A DNA stretch of 64,000 bases from DATKMK01 sp035541895. GTDB lineage: Bacteria; Desulfobacterota; Binatia; HRBIN30; JACQVA1. The notes beneath the pieces are model-generated. The model saw only the letters and a program-made list of their open reading frames with translations. It did not search any database and had not been told where the DNA came from. Positions 7,777 to 16,107 of this stretch are shown one piece after another. The position numbers and the translations under genes are program-made. Numbering within the stretch: the stretch's first letter is position 1; every line of letters starts with the position of its first letter. The stretch spans positions 56,307 to 120,306 of the forward strand of contig DATKMK010000120.1 in NCBI GenBank assembly GCA_035541895.1, in the 5' to 3' direction.

Positions 7777-9120
7777 TTAGGTTAGGCGATAGTCGAGTCG
7801 TTCGAGAAACGGTCGCAGCACCGCGCGCACGTCGAGACGAGCGCCGAGCCGTGCGCACAGCAGGAACGTCCCCGCTAATTTGCGGTGCAAGAAGATCGTC
7901 GCCGGCGGCGGCGGCCGCAGAAAGCCGCGGCGCGCGGTCAACTCGACGCCCGCCGCACGCACCCGCGGCGGGACGCTCGAATTGCCGAAGTCGTACACGC
8001 CACGATGGCGAAACGGCTCGCAGGCAATCAGGAAGAAATCGATCAAGCCTTCGAGCCGGTCGGGCCGTTCGTCGACGTCGATGAAACCGATCGACTGCGT
8101 TGCCTGCGCGATCTCTTGGCGATTGAGCGTCATGGTCGCGTGAAAAAGCTGCGCGTAAAATCGCGACAGCTCTTCCGGCACGTGCCGCGCGGCGCCGAGG
8201 TCGAGCAAAGCGACCTGCTCGCTCTCGGTCAGCAGCAGAAAGTTGGCGAAGTTGGGATCGGTCTGGATGAAGCGAAACTCGAACAGCTCGCGAAACAGCA
8301 AACGATACAGATTGGTTCCGATGCGATTGCGCACCGCCTGCGGGAGATCGCCGAGCTGATCGAGCGGCACGCCGGCGACGTAGTCCATCGCCAGAATGTG
8401 CGGCGTGGTCAGGTCGTCGTGCACGCACGGCACCACGAACGCCGGATCGTCGGCGAGCAGCTCGCCGTAGCGCCGCAAATGTTCGGCCTCGGTCCGATAA
8501 TCGGCTTCCTGACGGAGCTGGTGCTTGGCTTCCGTCAGCACCGCCGAGAGATCGATTTGTCCCGGCAGCAAGCGCGACAGCCTCAGAATCGAGGCCAGAT
8601 TGTCGACGTCGCTGTCGATGCTGCGCGCGACGCCGGGATATTGGATCTTCAATGCAACCGTGCGGCCATCGGCGGTGACGCCGAAGTGCACCTGCCCGAT
8701 CGACGCCGCCGCCACCGGGTCCATGTTGAACTCACGAAAGAGACGTTCCCAGCCTTTGCCGTAGGCGTGACCGAGGACGCGGCGGAGTTGCGCATCCGGC
8801 ATCGCGTGCGCTTCGGAACGGAGAATCGACAGCGCGCCAGTGATCTCTACCGGCAGGTAGTCGTCGCCTTCGAGCGACAGCAGTTGCCCGAGTTTCATCG
8901 CCGCGCCGCGCAAGCTTGACAGCCGGCGCGCCAAACGCTGCGCGTTGGTGTGGGTGACGAAGATGTTGCGGACTTCAGACGTCCCGCCGAGCAACCGGCG
9001 GGCGCCCTCGGCGAGCCCGCCGAGGGTCACCTCTCCCGCCAACCACCCGATGCGCGCGAGCCGCTCGATGCGCCCGGAAGGAATGCGAGCGCGTTGGACG
9101 GACTTGGGAGGATGGGCCAC
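7777..9120 (-). CDS. ABC1/UbiB-family atypical protein kinase-like ATPase
   Basis: The 447-residue protein has all the family landmarks: KLGQ (Lys76-Gln79) in the N-terminal extension, an Ala-rich loop AAAS (137-140) in place of a P-loop, VALKIQYPGV with the nucleotide lysine, QTDPNFANFL as the catalytic loop and LDLGA at the metal-binding position. Bacterial members support ubiquinone or isoprenoid-lipid handling at the membrane. No C-terminal transmembrane pair is evident. The start is GTG with no obvious Shine-Dalgarno. It is followed closely by the alpha/beta hydrolase. Confidence 0.88.
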   Translation of the reverse strand: MAHPPKSVQRARIPSGRIERLARIGWLAGEVTLGGLAEGARRLLGGTSEVRNIFVTHTNAQRLARRLSSLRGAAMKLGQLLSLEGDDYLPVEITGALSILRSEAHAMPDAQLRRVLGHAYGKGWERLFREFNMDPVAAASIGQVHFGVTADGRTVALKIQYPGVARSIDSDVDNLASILRLSRLLPGQIDLSAVLTEAKHQLRQEADYRTEAEHLRRYGELLADDPAFVVPCVHDDLTTPHILAMDYVAGVPLDQLGDLPQAVRNRIGTNLYRLLFRELFEFRFIQTDPNFANFLLLTESEQVALLDLGAARHVPEELSRFYAQLFHATMTLNRQEIAQATQSIGFIDVDERPDRLEGLIDFFLIACEPFRHRGVYDFGNSSVPPRVRAAGVELTARRGFLRPPPPATIFLHRKLAGTFLLCARLGARLDVRAVLRPFLERLDYRLT

Positions 9121-9180
9121 GGGGATACCGTAGAGGATTCGTGTCGCGGCGCAAGTCCGACCGAGGTCGCGTGCCGGTCA

Positions 9181-10659
9181 TCAGACTCCGGCCGCCGTGG
9201 CAACGCGGCCGGAGGCAATATCGACCGCGCGTCCGCAGAACTCCTGCTCGGGCATCGCCGCAGCGAACTCCGGCGCCGTCGTCGCCGCCAGCGTGCGTCG
9301 GCCATCGGGTAGATCGCAGATCATCACCGCACGGACGGGGGCGTCGCGTTCGAAGAGCACGGTGTACGCCGCTACCGTTGCTCGCCCGTGGTAGTCGCCG
9401 ATCACCTCCACCGGCTGCACCTCGGCCGCGACCTCGGGAGTGACGTCCGCGAATTGGAATGCCCGCGCCGGCGGCTGTGCGGACCACAAACTAACCCCCT
9501 GCTTCGTCAGCATCCCGCTCACGGCGGTCAGCATTCCGACTCGGTGATCGGCGCGCAGAATTTCGGTCATCCGCACCAGCGCCTGCAATACGAAGTTGTT
9601 CAACGGGCCGCCGGCGAAAGCCATGCCGCCGGTTACCGTCAGATCACGCCCCCGCGCAATGCCGAGTTCGCGCGCCTGAATGCGGACGGCGACGGGGAAA
9701 CAACTGTACAGCTCCAAGTGCGCGAGCGCATCGACATCGAGTCCGGCGATCTCCAGCGCCCGTTGTCCAGCGATGCGGAAACCGGGCGAGCGATGGAACT
9801 GCGGTCGCGCCGACAGTGGCACCATGTGATTGGACTCAGCCACGGCAAGCGGGAACACCCAACGATCTTCCGGCACACCTGCCGCCCGCGCCGCCTCCAC
9901 GGAGCACAGAATGAGCCCGGCGGCTTGATCGACGTTCCATTGCGAGGTGTGCAGCTTGGTGTAAGGGAAGGCGAGCATGCGATTGCTGCCGCGCGGGTAC
10001 GCGATGTCTTCCGCGCGCTGGGGATCGCGGTTCCATGCGTTCGGATTGGCGCTCGCCACGCGACTGAAATCGGCCCAGAGTTGCCCGACCTCGCGGCGAT
10101 GCGCGTCGATGCTCAACCCCTCGGCGTGGCGCAGCGCCGTCTCCATCATGCTGTACTGCGTGACGGGCATGAGAATGCCGAGGTCTTCCTCCAACGGGCT
10201 CCAGATCTCGCGCTCCGGTCGCAGCACGCGGTCCGGCTCGACGCCGACTTGCTCGGTCATCGGCGCCTGCACCCCGCAGAGCTGCGCGCGCAGCGCGCGA
10301 TACTTCGCTTCGCCGCCGGCAACGAGCACGACCTGTTCAGCCCCTGAAGCAATCGCGAACGCCGCCGCGCCGAGCAGCGTCGTCTGCAGCACGCCGATTT
10401 CGGCAAGCTGCGTGCGCGCCCGGTGCGCGCCGACGCGCTCGGCAATCAACCGCGCCGGATCGGAATAGTCCCAGAAGCCGCGCGGCACGCGAATCGAATT
10501 CGCCCGCGCCAGCAGCGAACGGCTACCGGCGTCGGCCGCGGCCCGCTCCAGGGCAGCGACCATCAGCTCGATCGGTTCGAGCGCGTCGCGCCAATCGTCA
10601 CAGCGCTGCTGCACGGCGCCAACACCGACAAGGACCGGGGTGCGAGGATCCAAAGACAT
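9181..10659 (-). CDS. Thiolase-like protein lacking the usual active-site cysteine
   Basis: The 492-residue protein resembles the long acetyl-CoA acetyltransferase-like proteins common in actinobacteria and Binatia. It has RTPVLVGVGAVQQR at the start and TGGMAFAGGPLNNFVLQALVRM in the C-terminal half. At the position of the nucleophilic Cys loop it reads GVLQTTLLGAAAFAI, with no Cys, so Claisen chemistry may be altered or lost. The ATG at 10659 begins the recognisable domain; the open frame further upstream is the shadow of the divergent aldehyde dehydrogenase. It is probably co-regulated with that divergent gene in acyl-chain metabolism (inference). Confidence 0.8.
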   Translation of the reverse strand: MSLDPRTPVLVGVGAVQQRCDDWRDALEPIELMVAALERAAADAGSRSLLARANSIRVPRGFWDYSDPARLIAERVGAHRARTQLAEIGVLQTTLLGAAAFAIASGAEQVVLVAGGEAKYRALRAQLCGVQAPMTEQVGVEPDRVLRPEREIWSPLEEDLGILMPVTQYSMMETALRHAEGLSIDAHRREVGQLWADFSRVASANPNAWNRDPQRAEDIAYPRGSNRMLAFPYTKLHTSQWNVDQAAGLILCSVEAARAAGVPEDRWVFPLAVAESNHMVPLSARPQFHRSPGFRIAGQRALEIAGLDVDALAHLELYSCFPVAVRIQARELGIARGRDLTVTGGMAFAGGPLNNFVLQALVRMTEILRADHRVGMLTAVSGMLTKQGVSLWSAQPPARAFQFADVTPEVAAEVQPVEVIGDYHGRATVAAYTVLFERDAPVRAVMICDLPDGRRTLAATTAPEFAAAMPEQEFCGRAVDIASGRVATAAGV

Positions 10660-10800
10660 GGGGCGGATTGCTACCTGGAAGCACGGATCATGTCGAACGC
10701 CCGATTCGTCGACGCCCGACCACTTGCACGTTATGCGTCCGACAATGCGTTGAACCGCGCGCTTGTTCTCGCCGCCGCACCTCGTGTATGCGAGCCAGCG

Positions 10801-12306
10801 ATGGCCCTCGCTGCTCGCGACGTGTCGGACGCCGCGCACCTCACGGTTCGCGATCCCGCTCATGGAACCGCGATTGACGAACTGCCCATCGACGACGGCG
10901 CCGCCGTCTGCGCCGCGGTAGCGCGTGCGCGTGCGGCGCAGCCGGCGTGGTCGGCGCTCGCCGTGCGTGAACGCGCTCGCCTGCTCAAGCGAGCGCGGCG
11001 GGAGTTGGTGCGGGCGCGCGGGGAGATCCTCGATCGCCTCGAACGCGAAACCGGCAAGGCACGCTTCGATGTCGTCGGCGAGCTGATGGGCGTGTGCACG
11101 AACCTCGGCTATCTCGCACGGCACGCGCCGCGCTGGTTGCGCTCGCAGCGGGTCAGCACGCGCCCGCTGTTCGGCAAACGCGGGCGGGTGACGTTCAAGC
11201 CGCGCGGGGTCGTCGGCATCATCAGTCCGTGGAACGCGCCGCTCAACCTCGCGCTGGGCGATACCATCCCCGCACTGCTCGCCGGCAACGCGGTGGTCAT
11301 CAAGCCATCGGAACTCACCCCGCTCGCCGTGCGGCGCGCGGTCGAGGCGATGAACCGCGTGCTCCCTGAAGGCGTGCTGCAGGTGTTGATAGGTGCCGGC
11401 GAGACCGGCGCCACGCTGGTCGATCACGTCGACATGATCTGCGTCACCGGCTCGCCCGAGACCGGTCGCCGGGTGATGCAACGCGCCAGCAGTCGGCTGA
11501 CGCCGGTGCTGCTCGAACTCGGCGGCAAGGATCCGATGATCGTCTTGCGCGACGCCGACCTCGATCGCGCGGCGAGCGCCGCGGCGTGGGGCGGTTGCAT
11601 GATGACCGGGCAGGTCTGCATGTCGGTGGAGCGCGTGTACGTCGAGGCGCCGGTTGCTGATGCGTTTATTGCGAAGCTGGTCGACCGCGTTCGCAACCTA
11701 CGCGTCGGACCCAATGGCGCGGATGCGGAGATCGATTTCGGCCCGTTCACCAGTCCGGCGCAGATCGAGATCGTCGAACGGCATCTCGCCGACGCGGTCG
11801 CGAAGGGCGCACGTGTGCTCACCGGCGGCACGCGGCGGGACATCGGCCCCGGCATCTTCTTCGAGCCAGCCGTTGTCGCCAACGTCGATCACTCGATGCT
11901 GCTGATGCGCGAAGAAACCTTCGGCCCGGTGATTCCGGTGATGGCGGTGCGCGACGCTGATGAAGCACTACGCTACGCCAACGATAGTTCGTACGGGCTG
12001 AGCGCCAGCGTGTTCACGACTGACGTGGCCCGCGGGATCGAGTTGGCGCAGCGCATCGAGAGCGGCAACGCCTGTGTGAACGACTGCGTGGTGTCGGCGG
12101 GCGTACCCACGTTGCCCTTCGGCGGCGTGAAGCAAAGCGGGATCGGCAGCCGCCACGGCGGCGCCGACGGCCTGCGCCAGTTTTGTATTCGACAGGCACT
12201 GTTCATCGAGCCGCGCAAACGCAAGACCGAGCCGACGTGGTTCCCCTACTCCGCCAAGCGCGCCCGCCAAATCGAATGGTTGATGAGCTGGATGTTCGGG
12301 TGGTAG
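10801..12306 (+). CDS. NAD(P)-dependent aldehyde dehydrogenase
   Basis: The ~501-residue protein contains GIISPWNAPLN and IKPSELTP for cofactor binding. LELGGKDPMIV contains the general base Glu, and the catalytic Cys lies in TGQVCMSVERV. EETFGPVIPV and the PFGGVKQSGIG C-terminal signature follow. It oxidises an aldehyde to the acid. Two starts are possible: ATG 10690 adds 37 residues of low third-position GC, so ATG 10801, where coding bias and homology begin, is preferred. Neither has a convincing ribosome-binding site. It is divergent from the thiolase-like gene. Confidence 0.85.
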   Translation: MALAARDVSDAAHLTVRDPAHGTAIDELPIDDGAAVCAAVARARAAQPAWSALAVRERARLLKRARRELVRARGEILDRLERETGKARFDVVGELMGVCTNLGYLARHAPRWLRSQRVSTRPLFGKRGRVTFKPRGVVGIISPWNAPLNLALGDTIPALLAGNAVVIKPSELTPLAVRRAVEAMNRVLPEGVLQVLIGAGETGATLVDHVDMICVTGSPETGRRVMQRASSRLTPVLLELGGKDPMIVLRDADLDRAASAAAWGGCMMTGQVCMSVERVYVEAPVADAFIAKLVDRVRNLRVGPNGADAEIDFGPFTSPAQIEIVERHLADAVAKGARVLTGGTRRDIGPGIFFEPAVVANVDHSMLLMREETFGPVIPVMAVRDADEALRYANDSSYGLSASVFTTDVARGIELAQRIESGNACVNDCVVSAGVPTLPFGGVKQSGIGSRHGGADGLRQFCIRQALFIEPRKRKTEPTWFPYSAKRARQIEWLMSWMFGW

Positions 12307-12396
12307 CAGCCTGAGGTTTCCAGTTCCTCGTCTCTGATCCTCGACCCATCCCCCTGACCCCGAACCGCTCGCCTCTTTTCTTCTCTTTCCGGCGTC

Positions 12397-12424
12397 TGTT
12401 CACAGCTGCTCGGTGGACTATAAT
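12397..12424 (+). promoter_or_regulatory. Promoter of the cytochrome c gene
   Basis: A perfect TATAAT (12419-12424) lies 63 nt upstream of the ATG. The best -35 is TGTTCA (12397-12402) at 16 nt, a weak match. Confidence 0.5.
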
Positions 12425-12487
12425 TCCGGCAAACAACCTCCGGCCCGTCGACCACGGGCTGTTGAGAGCCGACGAAAGGAGGCAGAG

Positions 12488-12832
12488 ATGATCCAACGGA
12501 AACGGACCAGGACGAGCGCCGCGCTGATTGCCGGCGCGCTACTGTGCGGCGGCACCGGTGTAGCGAGGGCCGACGACGGCAAGGCCGCCTACGACAAGAA
12601 CTGCGTCACGTGTCATGGCGCGAGCGGCAAAGGGGATGGGCCGGCTGCCAAGGCACTCAAGCCGCCACCGGGTGACTTTGCCACCAGTTTGAAGGGCATG
12701 TCCGACGCGGACATGGTGAAGCTGCTCAAAGAGGGCGGCAAGCCGCTCGGCAAGACTCACTCCGCCTTTGCAGCGAAGCTGAACGACGAGCAAATCAACG
12801 CCGTCGTGACCTACATCAAGGGACTCAAATAG
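12488..12832 (+). CDS. Periplasmic small class I cytochrome c
   Basis: The 114-residue precursor has a Sec signal peptide (Arg/Lys-rich n-region, hydrophobic core, cleavage after ARA near residue 28) and one haem-binding CVTCH (Cys39-His43). A probable Met ligand lies in LKGMSDADM (Met71). It is a monohaem electron carrier, similar in size to the c551/c5 and c6-like proteins. AAAGGAGG precedes the ATG. It has its own promoter and a strong terminator, so it is monocistronic. Its redox partner is not evident in the window. Confidence 0.92.
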   Translation: MIQRKRTRTSAALIAGALLCGGTGVARADDGKAAYDKNCVTCHGASGKGDGPAAKALKPPPGDFATSLKGMSDADMVKLLKEGGKPLGKTHSAFAAKLNDEQINAVVTYIKGLK

Positions 12833-12852
12833 CGTTTACCCGCGTTCGCGTC

Positions 12853-12889
12853 CCCCGCCGGAGTGCGCCGCGAGTGCACTCCGGCGGGG
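12853..12889 (+). terminator. Terminator of the cytochrome c gene
   Basis: A perfect 14-bp stem (12853-12866 with 12876-12889), with a 9-nt loop and followed by TTGTT, starts 20 nt after the stop codon. Confidence 0.8.
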
Positions 12890-13033
12890 TTGTTACGCGC
12901 TGCAATAGCGTCCCGCTGCCATCCGCGCGAAGCTTCGGAGCTGTGGTTGGAGCCGCTGCACTGGGAGCTGCGACTCCTGCCGATGGTGAACTGCTCGGTT
13001 GGTCGACCAAGATTTGGTGGACGCCGATCCGCG

Positions 13034-13432
13034 CTACCAATTCACCACCCGCAGTTCCGCTTGGCCGGCATGTTCGTTGCGGCGTTCGACGATGTGGTTG
13101 CGCGCGTCGACGAAGACCACGCGCGGCTCCCACGCGCCCGCTTCCGACTCGGTCATCCAGCCGAAGGTGGCGATGATGACGAGATCGCCCTGGCTCGCCT
13201 TGTGTGCCGCCGCGCCGTTGATGCACACAACGCCGGAGCCAGCCTGCCCGCGCAAGGCGTAGGTGCGGAAACGTTCACCGTTGGTGACGTTCCAGATCTC
13301 GACCTCCTGGTGCGGCAGGATGTCGGCCGCCTCGAGCAGATCGGCGTCGATAGTGACGCTGCCTTCGTAGTGGAGATCGGCGCCCGTCACCGTGGCGCGG
13401 TGGATCTTGCTGCGCAGCATGTTGCGATACAT
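13034..13432 (-). CDS. panD: Aspartate 1-decarboxylase (pyruvoyl enzyme)
   Basis: The 132-residue proenzyme has the self-cleavage site YEGSVTID with Gly24-Ser25, where Ser25 becomes the pyruvoyl group. The family landmarks EIWNVTNGERFRTYAL and NGAAAHKASQGDLVII are present. It makes beta-alanine for pantothenate. The ATG overlaps the stop of panC by one base (TGATG), so it is translationally coupled as the last gene of the panB-panC-panD operon. All key residues, including Lys9 and Arg/Thr of the active site, appear to be present. Confidence 0.95.
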   Translation of the reverse strand: MYRNMLRSKIHRATVTGADLHYEGSVTIDADLLEAADILPHQEVEIWNVTNGERFRTYALRGQAGSGVVCINGAAAHKASQGDLVIIATFGWMTESEAGAWEPRVVFVDARNHIVERRNEHAGQAELRVVNW

Positions 13433-14298
13433 CAGCCTTCTCCCCAAGCGGCCGAACGGCCGAGAATGGTGTTGTCGATCAGACGCGTGTTGCCGATGAC
13501 GACCGCCAACGCCAGCAGCGTCGGCCCTTCGATGCGATCGACCGGACGCAGCGAGTCGGGATCACTCAACGCCACGTAGTCGATCCGCGCGCGCGACTCG
13601 GCCGTGAGCGCGGCGCGCGCCCGATCGAGCACCACGGCGCCGGACCGTTCGCCCCGCTGCACCGCCGACTGTGCCGCCGCCAGCGCGCGCGAGAGACAGC
13701 GCGCCGCAATGCGATCGTCCGGCGACAGGTAGGCGTTGCGTGAACTCATCGCCACGCCGTCGGCCTCGCGCACGATCGGGCCGCCGATGATCTCGATGTC
13801 GAAATCGAGATCCCGCACCATGCGGCGGATGGCGACGAGTTGTTGGAAGTCCTTCTCGCCGAACACCGCCACGTGCGGCCGCACGGCATTGAACAGTTTG
13901 GCGACGACGGTCGTCACGCCGCGGAAGTGGCCGGGACGCGAGTCGCCGCACAGTCCGCGCGTGACGTGCTCGACGTTCACGGTGGTCTGGAAGCCCTCGG
14001 GATACATCTCGTTCGCTTGCGGCAAATAGAGCACGTCGCAGCCGGCGGCGCGCAACTGCACGGTGTCGCGTTCGAGATCGCGCGGGTAGCGATCGAGATC
14101 CTCGTTGTGGCCGAACTGGAGCGGGTTCACAAAAACCGACGCGACCACGACGTCGGTGTGATGGCGCGCCTCGGTAACCAAGCTGAGATGACCGGCGTGG
14201 AGATAGCCCATCGTCGGCACGAACCCGATCCGTTTGCCGCCGGCACGCGCGCACGCCGACCATGCATGCATCGCGGGAATGCTCCGTATGGTTTCCAT
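13432..14298 (-). CDS. panC: Pantothenate synthetase
   Basis: The 288-residue enzyme condenses pantoate with beta-alanine using ATP. It has the nucleotidyl-transferase HxGH-type motif in VPTMGYLHAGHLSL. VFVNPLQFGHNEDLDRYPRDLERD, GHFRGVTTVVAKLFN, FGEKDFQQL and the KMSKS-like MSSRNAYLSPDDR follow. The ATG at 14298 gives the normal length; upstream open frame belongs to the shadow of panB. It lies 20 nt after panB and overlaps panD by one base. Confidence 0.95.
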   Translation of the reverse strand: METIRSIPAMHAWSACARAGGKRIGFVPTMGYLHAGHLSLVTEARHHTDVVVASVFVNPLQFGHNEDLDRYPRDLERDTVQLRAAGCDVLYLPQANEMYPEGFQTTVNVEHVTRGLCGDSRPGHFRGVTTVVAKLFNAVRPHVAVFGEKDFQQLVAIRRMVRDLDFDIEIIGGPIVREADGVAMSSRNAYLSPDDRIAARCLSRALAAAQSAVQRGERSGAVVLDRARAALTAESRARIDYVALSDPDSLRPVDRIEGPTLLALAVVIGNTRLIDNTILGRSAAWGEG

Positions 14299-14318
14299 TG
14301 GTCGCCCTCCGTGTCGCG

Positions 14319-15173
14319 TTACCCTTGCGCCGCCACCTTGTTCGGCACCGGCGTGAGGGAATGGAAGGAATGCTGCTCGGTCGGAAAGACTCCGCCGCGC
14401 ACGTCTTCGACGTAGGCCCGCACCGCCTCGCTGGCGACGTGGCGCAGCTCGGCGTAGCGCTTCGCGAATCGCGGCGAGACGCGATCGCCCAAGCCCAGCA
14501 CATCGTGCAGCACGAGGATTTGCCCATCGCAGTCGGGGCCGGCACCGATGCCGATCGTCGGAATCGTGAGGCGTTCGGTGATCTCGGCGGCGAGGTCTCG
14601 CGGCATGCCTTCCAACACCACTGCGAATGCGCCCGCCTCTTCGACCGCAACCGCGTCGGCGATCACGCGCTCGCGTTGGCCGACTTTCGAGCCACGTTGA
14701 CGTCCCTGCACCTTGTGTCCGCCCATCCGGTGCACCGATTGCGGCGTCAGGCCGATGTGCCCCATCACCGGAATGTCGACCGCGGCGATCGCCGCGATGG
14801 TCTCGGCCACCGCGACGCCCCCTTCCAACTTTACCGCTTCGACGCCGCCGTCTTTGATCAAGCGGCCGGCGTTCGCGACCGCGTCGGCCGCGCTCACTTG
14901 GTACGAGAGGAACGGCAGATCGCCGACCACCAGCGCCCGCGGCCGCGCCCGCGTGACCATGCGGCAATGATAGACCATCTCGTCCATCGTCACCGGCAAG
15001 GTCGTGTCCAGGCCTTGCACGACCATGCCGAGCGAGTCGCCGACCAGGATCAGATCAATGCCGGCGCTATCGACGATGCGCGTGAAGGGAAAGTCGTAGG
15101 CGGTGATGCAGACGATCGGCTCGCCGACGCCTTTGCGTTTGATCAGGTCCGGGACTGTAACTTTGCGCTCCAT
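14319..15173 (-). CDS. panB: 3-methyl-2-oxobutanoate hydroxymethyltransferase
   Basis: The 284-residue enzyme makes ketopantoate from ketoisovalerate and methylene-tetrahydrofolate. Diagnostic segments are CITAYDFPFTRIVD, LVGDSLGMVVQG with the metal-binding Asp, VKLEGG, MGHIGLTPQSVH and GIGAGPDCDGQILVLHD. It is the first gene of panBCD. Its Shine-Dalgarno is buried in a hairpin stem (15182-15206), which may regulate translation of the operon. A separate panE-type reductase is not in the window. Confidence 0.95.
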   Translation of the reverse strand: MERKVTVPDLIKRKGVGEPIVCITAYDFPFTRIVDSAGIDLILVGDSLGMVVQGLDTTLPVTMDEMVYHCRMVTRARPRALVVGDLPFLSYQVSAADAVANAGRLIKDGGVEAVKLEGGVAVAETIAAIAAVDIPVMGHIGLTPQSVHRMGGHKVQGRQRGSKVGQRERVIADAVAVEEAGAFAVVLEGMPRDLAAEITERLTIPTIGIGAGPDCDGQILVLHDVLGLGDRVSPRFAKRYAELRHVASEAVRAYVEDVRGGVFPTEQHSFHSLTPVPNKVAAQG

Positions 15174-15181
15174 AAAACAAC

Positions 15182-15206
15182 GCCCTCCCGAACCGATTGG
15201 GAGGGC
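15182..15206 (-). promoter_or_regulatory. Hairpin containing the panB ribosome-binding site
   Basis: An 8-bp perfect stem (15182-15189 with 15199-15206) with a 9-nt loop lies in the panB leader. On the minus strand the 3' arm GGGAGGGC includes the only good Shine-Dalgarno, about 10 nt before the ATG, and is followed by GTTGTTTT. It could be a translational switch, or a weak intrinsic terminator acting before panB. Confidence 0.5.
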
Positions 15207-15372
15207 TCATGGCCTTTGCGCGCGCAAAGTCGGTGTCCGGATGACTCGTGAGGTATTCGAGCCGTCTGCAGTCGGTCGCAGAGTGGCCGCTGCGCTCGAA
15301 TCCTGGGTCGACGAATCACGCAACCCCGAAGTGCCTCTCCGTCTCGGTCCATTCACCCGGCTCGGCCGGGGA

Positions 15373-16014
15373 CTATTTGGATCCAAGCGGTATGTAGTGC
15401 TGCACTCCTTGCCCCATGCCGTTGATCTCGCGGATCAGGTCCGCCATCTCGTCGGAGTGCGCAACGAAGTCGATCTCCGATGAGTTGACCACCAGCAGCG
15501 GGGTGTCGTCGTAGTAGAAAAAGAAGTCTCGATACGCCTCCGCTACCTTTTGGATGTACTCGGGCGCCATCCGCCGCTCGTAGTCGCGGTCGCGCTTGCG
15601 CAGCCGGGTGAGGAGCACGTCGGGACGAGCTTGGAGGTAGACGACGAGATCCGGCTTGGGTAAGCGCGTGCCGAGAAGACCGAAGAGCTGGCGGTAGAGA
15701 GCGAGTTCATCCGCGTCCAGGTTGAGCTCTGCGAATATCTGATCCTTCGCGAACAAGTAATCGACGACGGTATTCTGGCTGAAGAGATCTTGTTGCGCAA
15801 GCTCTCGTTGCTGACGGTAACGAGTGAGCAGGAAGAACAGTTGGGCTTGGAACGCGAACTGCCTCGGCTTGTCGTAGAACTTTCGGAGAAACGGATTCTC
15901 GTCGACCTGTTCGAGCACCAGACGCGCGCTGAAGGCATCGGCGAGAATTCGCGCCAGCGTCGTCTTACCGACACCGATCGGCCCCTCGACAACGATGTAT
16001 CGCGAGCCCTTCAC
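15373..16014 (-). CDS. Deoxynucleoside kinase
   Basis: The 213-residue protein has a P-loop GPIGVGKTT near the start, the substrate-site region ENPFLRKFYDKPRQFAFQAQ, a DYLFAKDQIFA DRS-like region and a RKRDRDYERR lid, as in bacterial dNK/dGK-dAK enzymes. It phosphorylates deoxynucleosides for salvage. The GTG at 16014 has GGGGAGG upstream. The gene precedes panBCD by 200 nt on the same strand, a gene order also seen in other deltaproteobacterial-type genomes (from general knowledge). It is divergent from nagZ. Confidence 0.88.
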   Translation of the reverse strand: MKGSRYIVVEGPIGVGKTTLARILADAFSARLVLEQVDENPFLRKFYDKPRQFAFQAQLFFLLTRYRQQRELAQQDLFSQNTVVDYLFAKDQIFAELNLDADELALYRQLFGLLGTRLPKPDLVVYLQARPDVLLTRLRKRDRDYERRMAPEYIQKVAEAYRDFFFYYDDTPLLVVNSSEIDFVAHSDEMADLIREINGMGQGVQHYIPLGSK

Positions 16015-16107
16015 CGCCGCCTCCCCGTCTCTCTCGCGCGGCGAGTACCACACGGCCCGGCGCCGTGTCCAGGCGAAAGCGACGCGCGGATCGGTCGAGT
16101 ATGCTAG

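Noticed and set aside
10660..11481. Minus-strand N-terminal extension of the thiolase-like frame
   Set aside because: It is antisense to a well-supported aldehyde dehydrogenase and has no homology; the domain begins at 10659.
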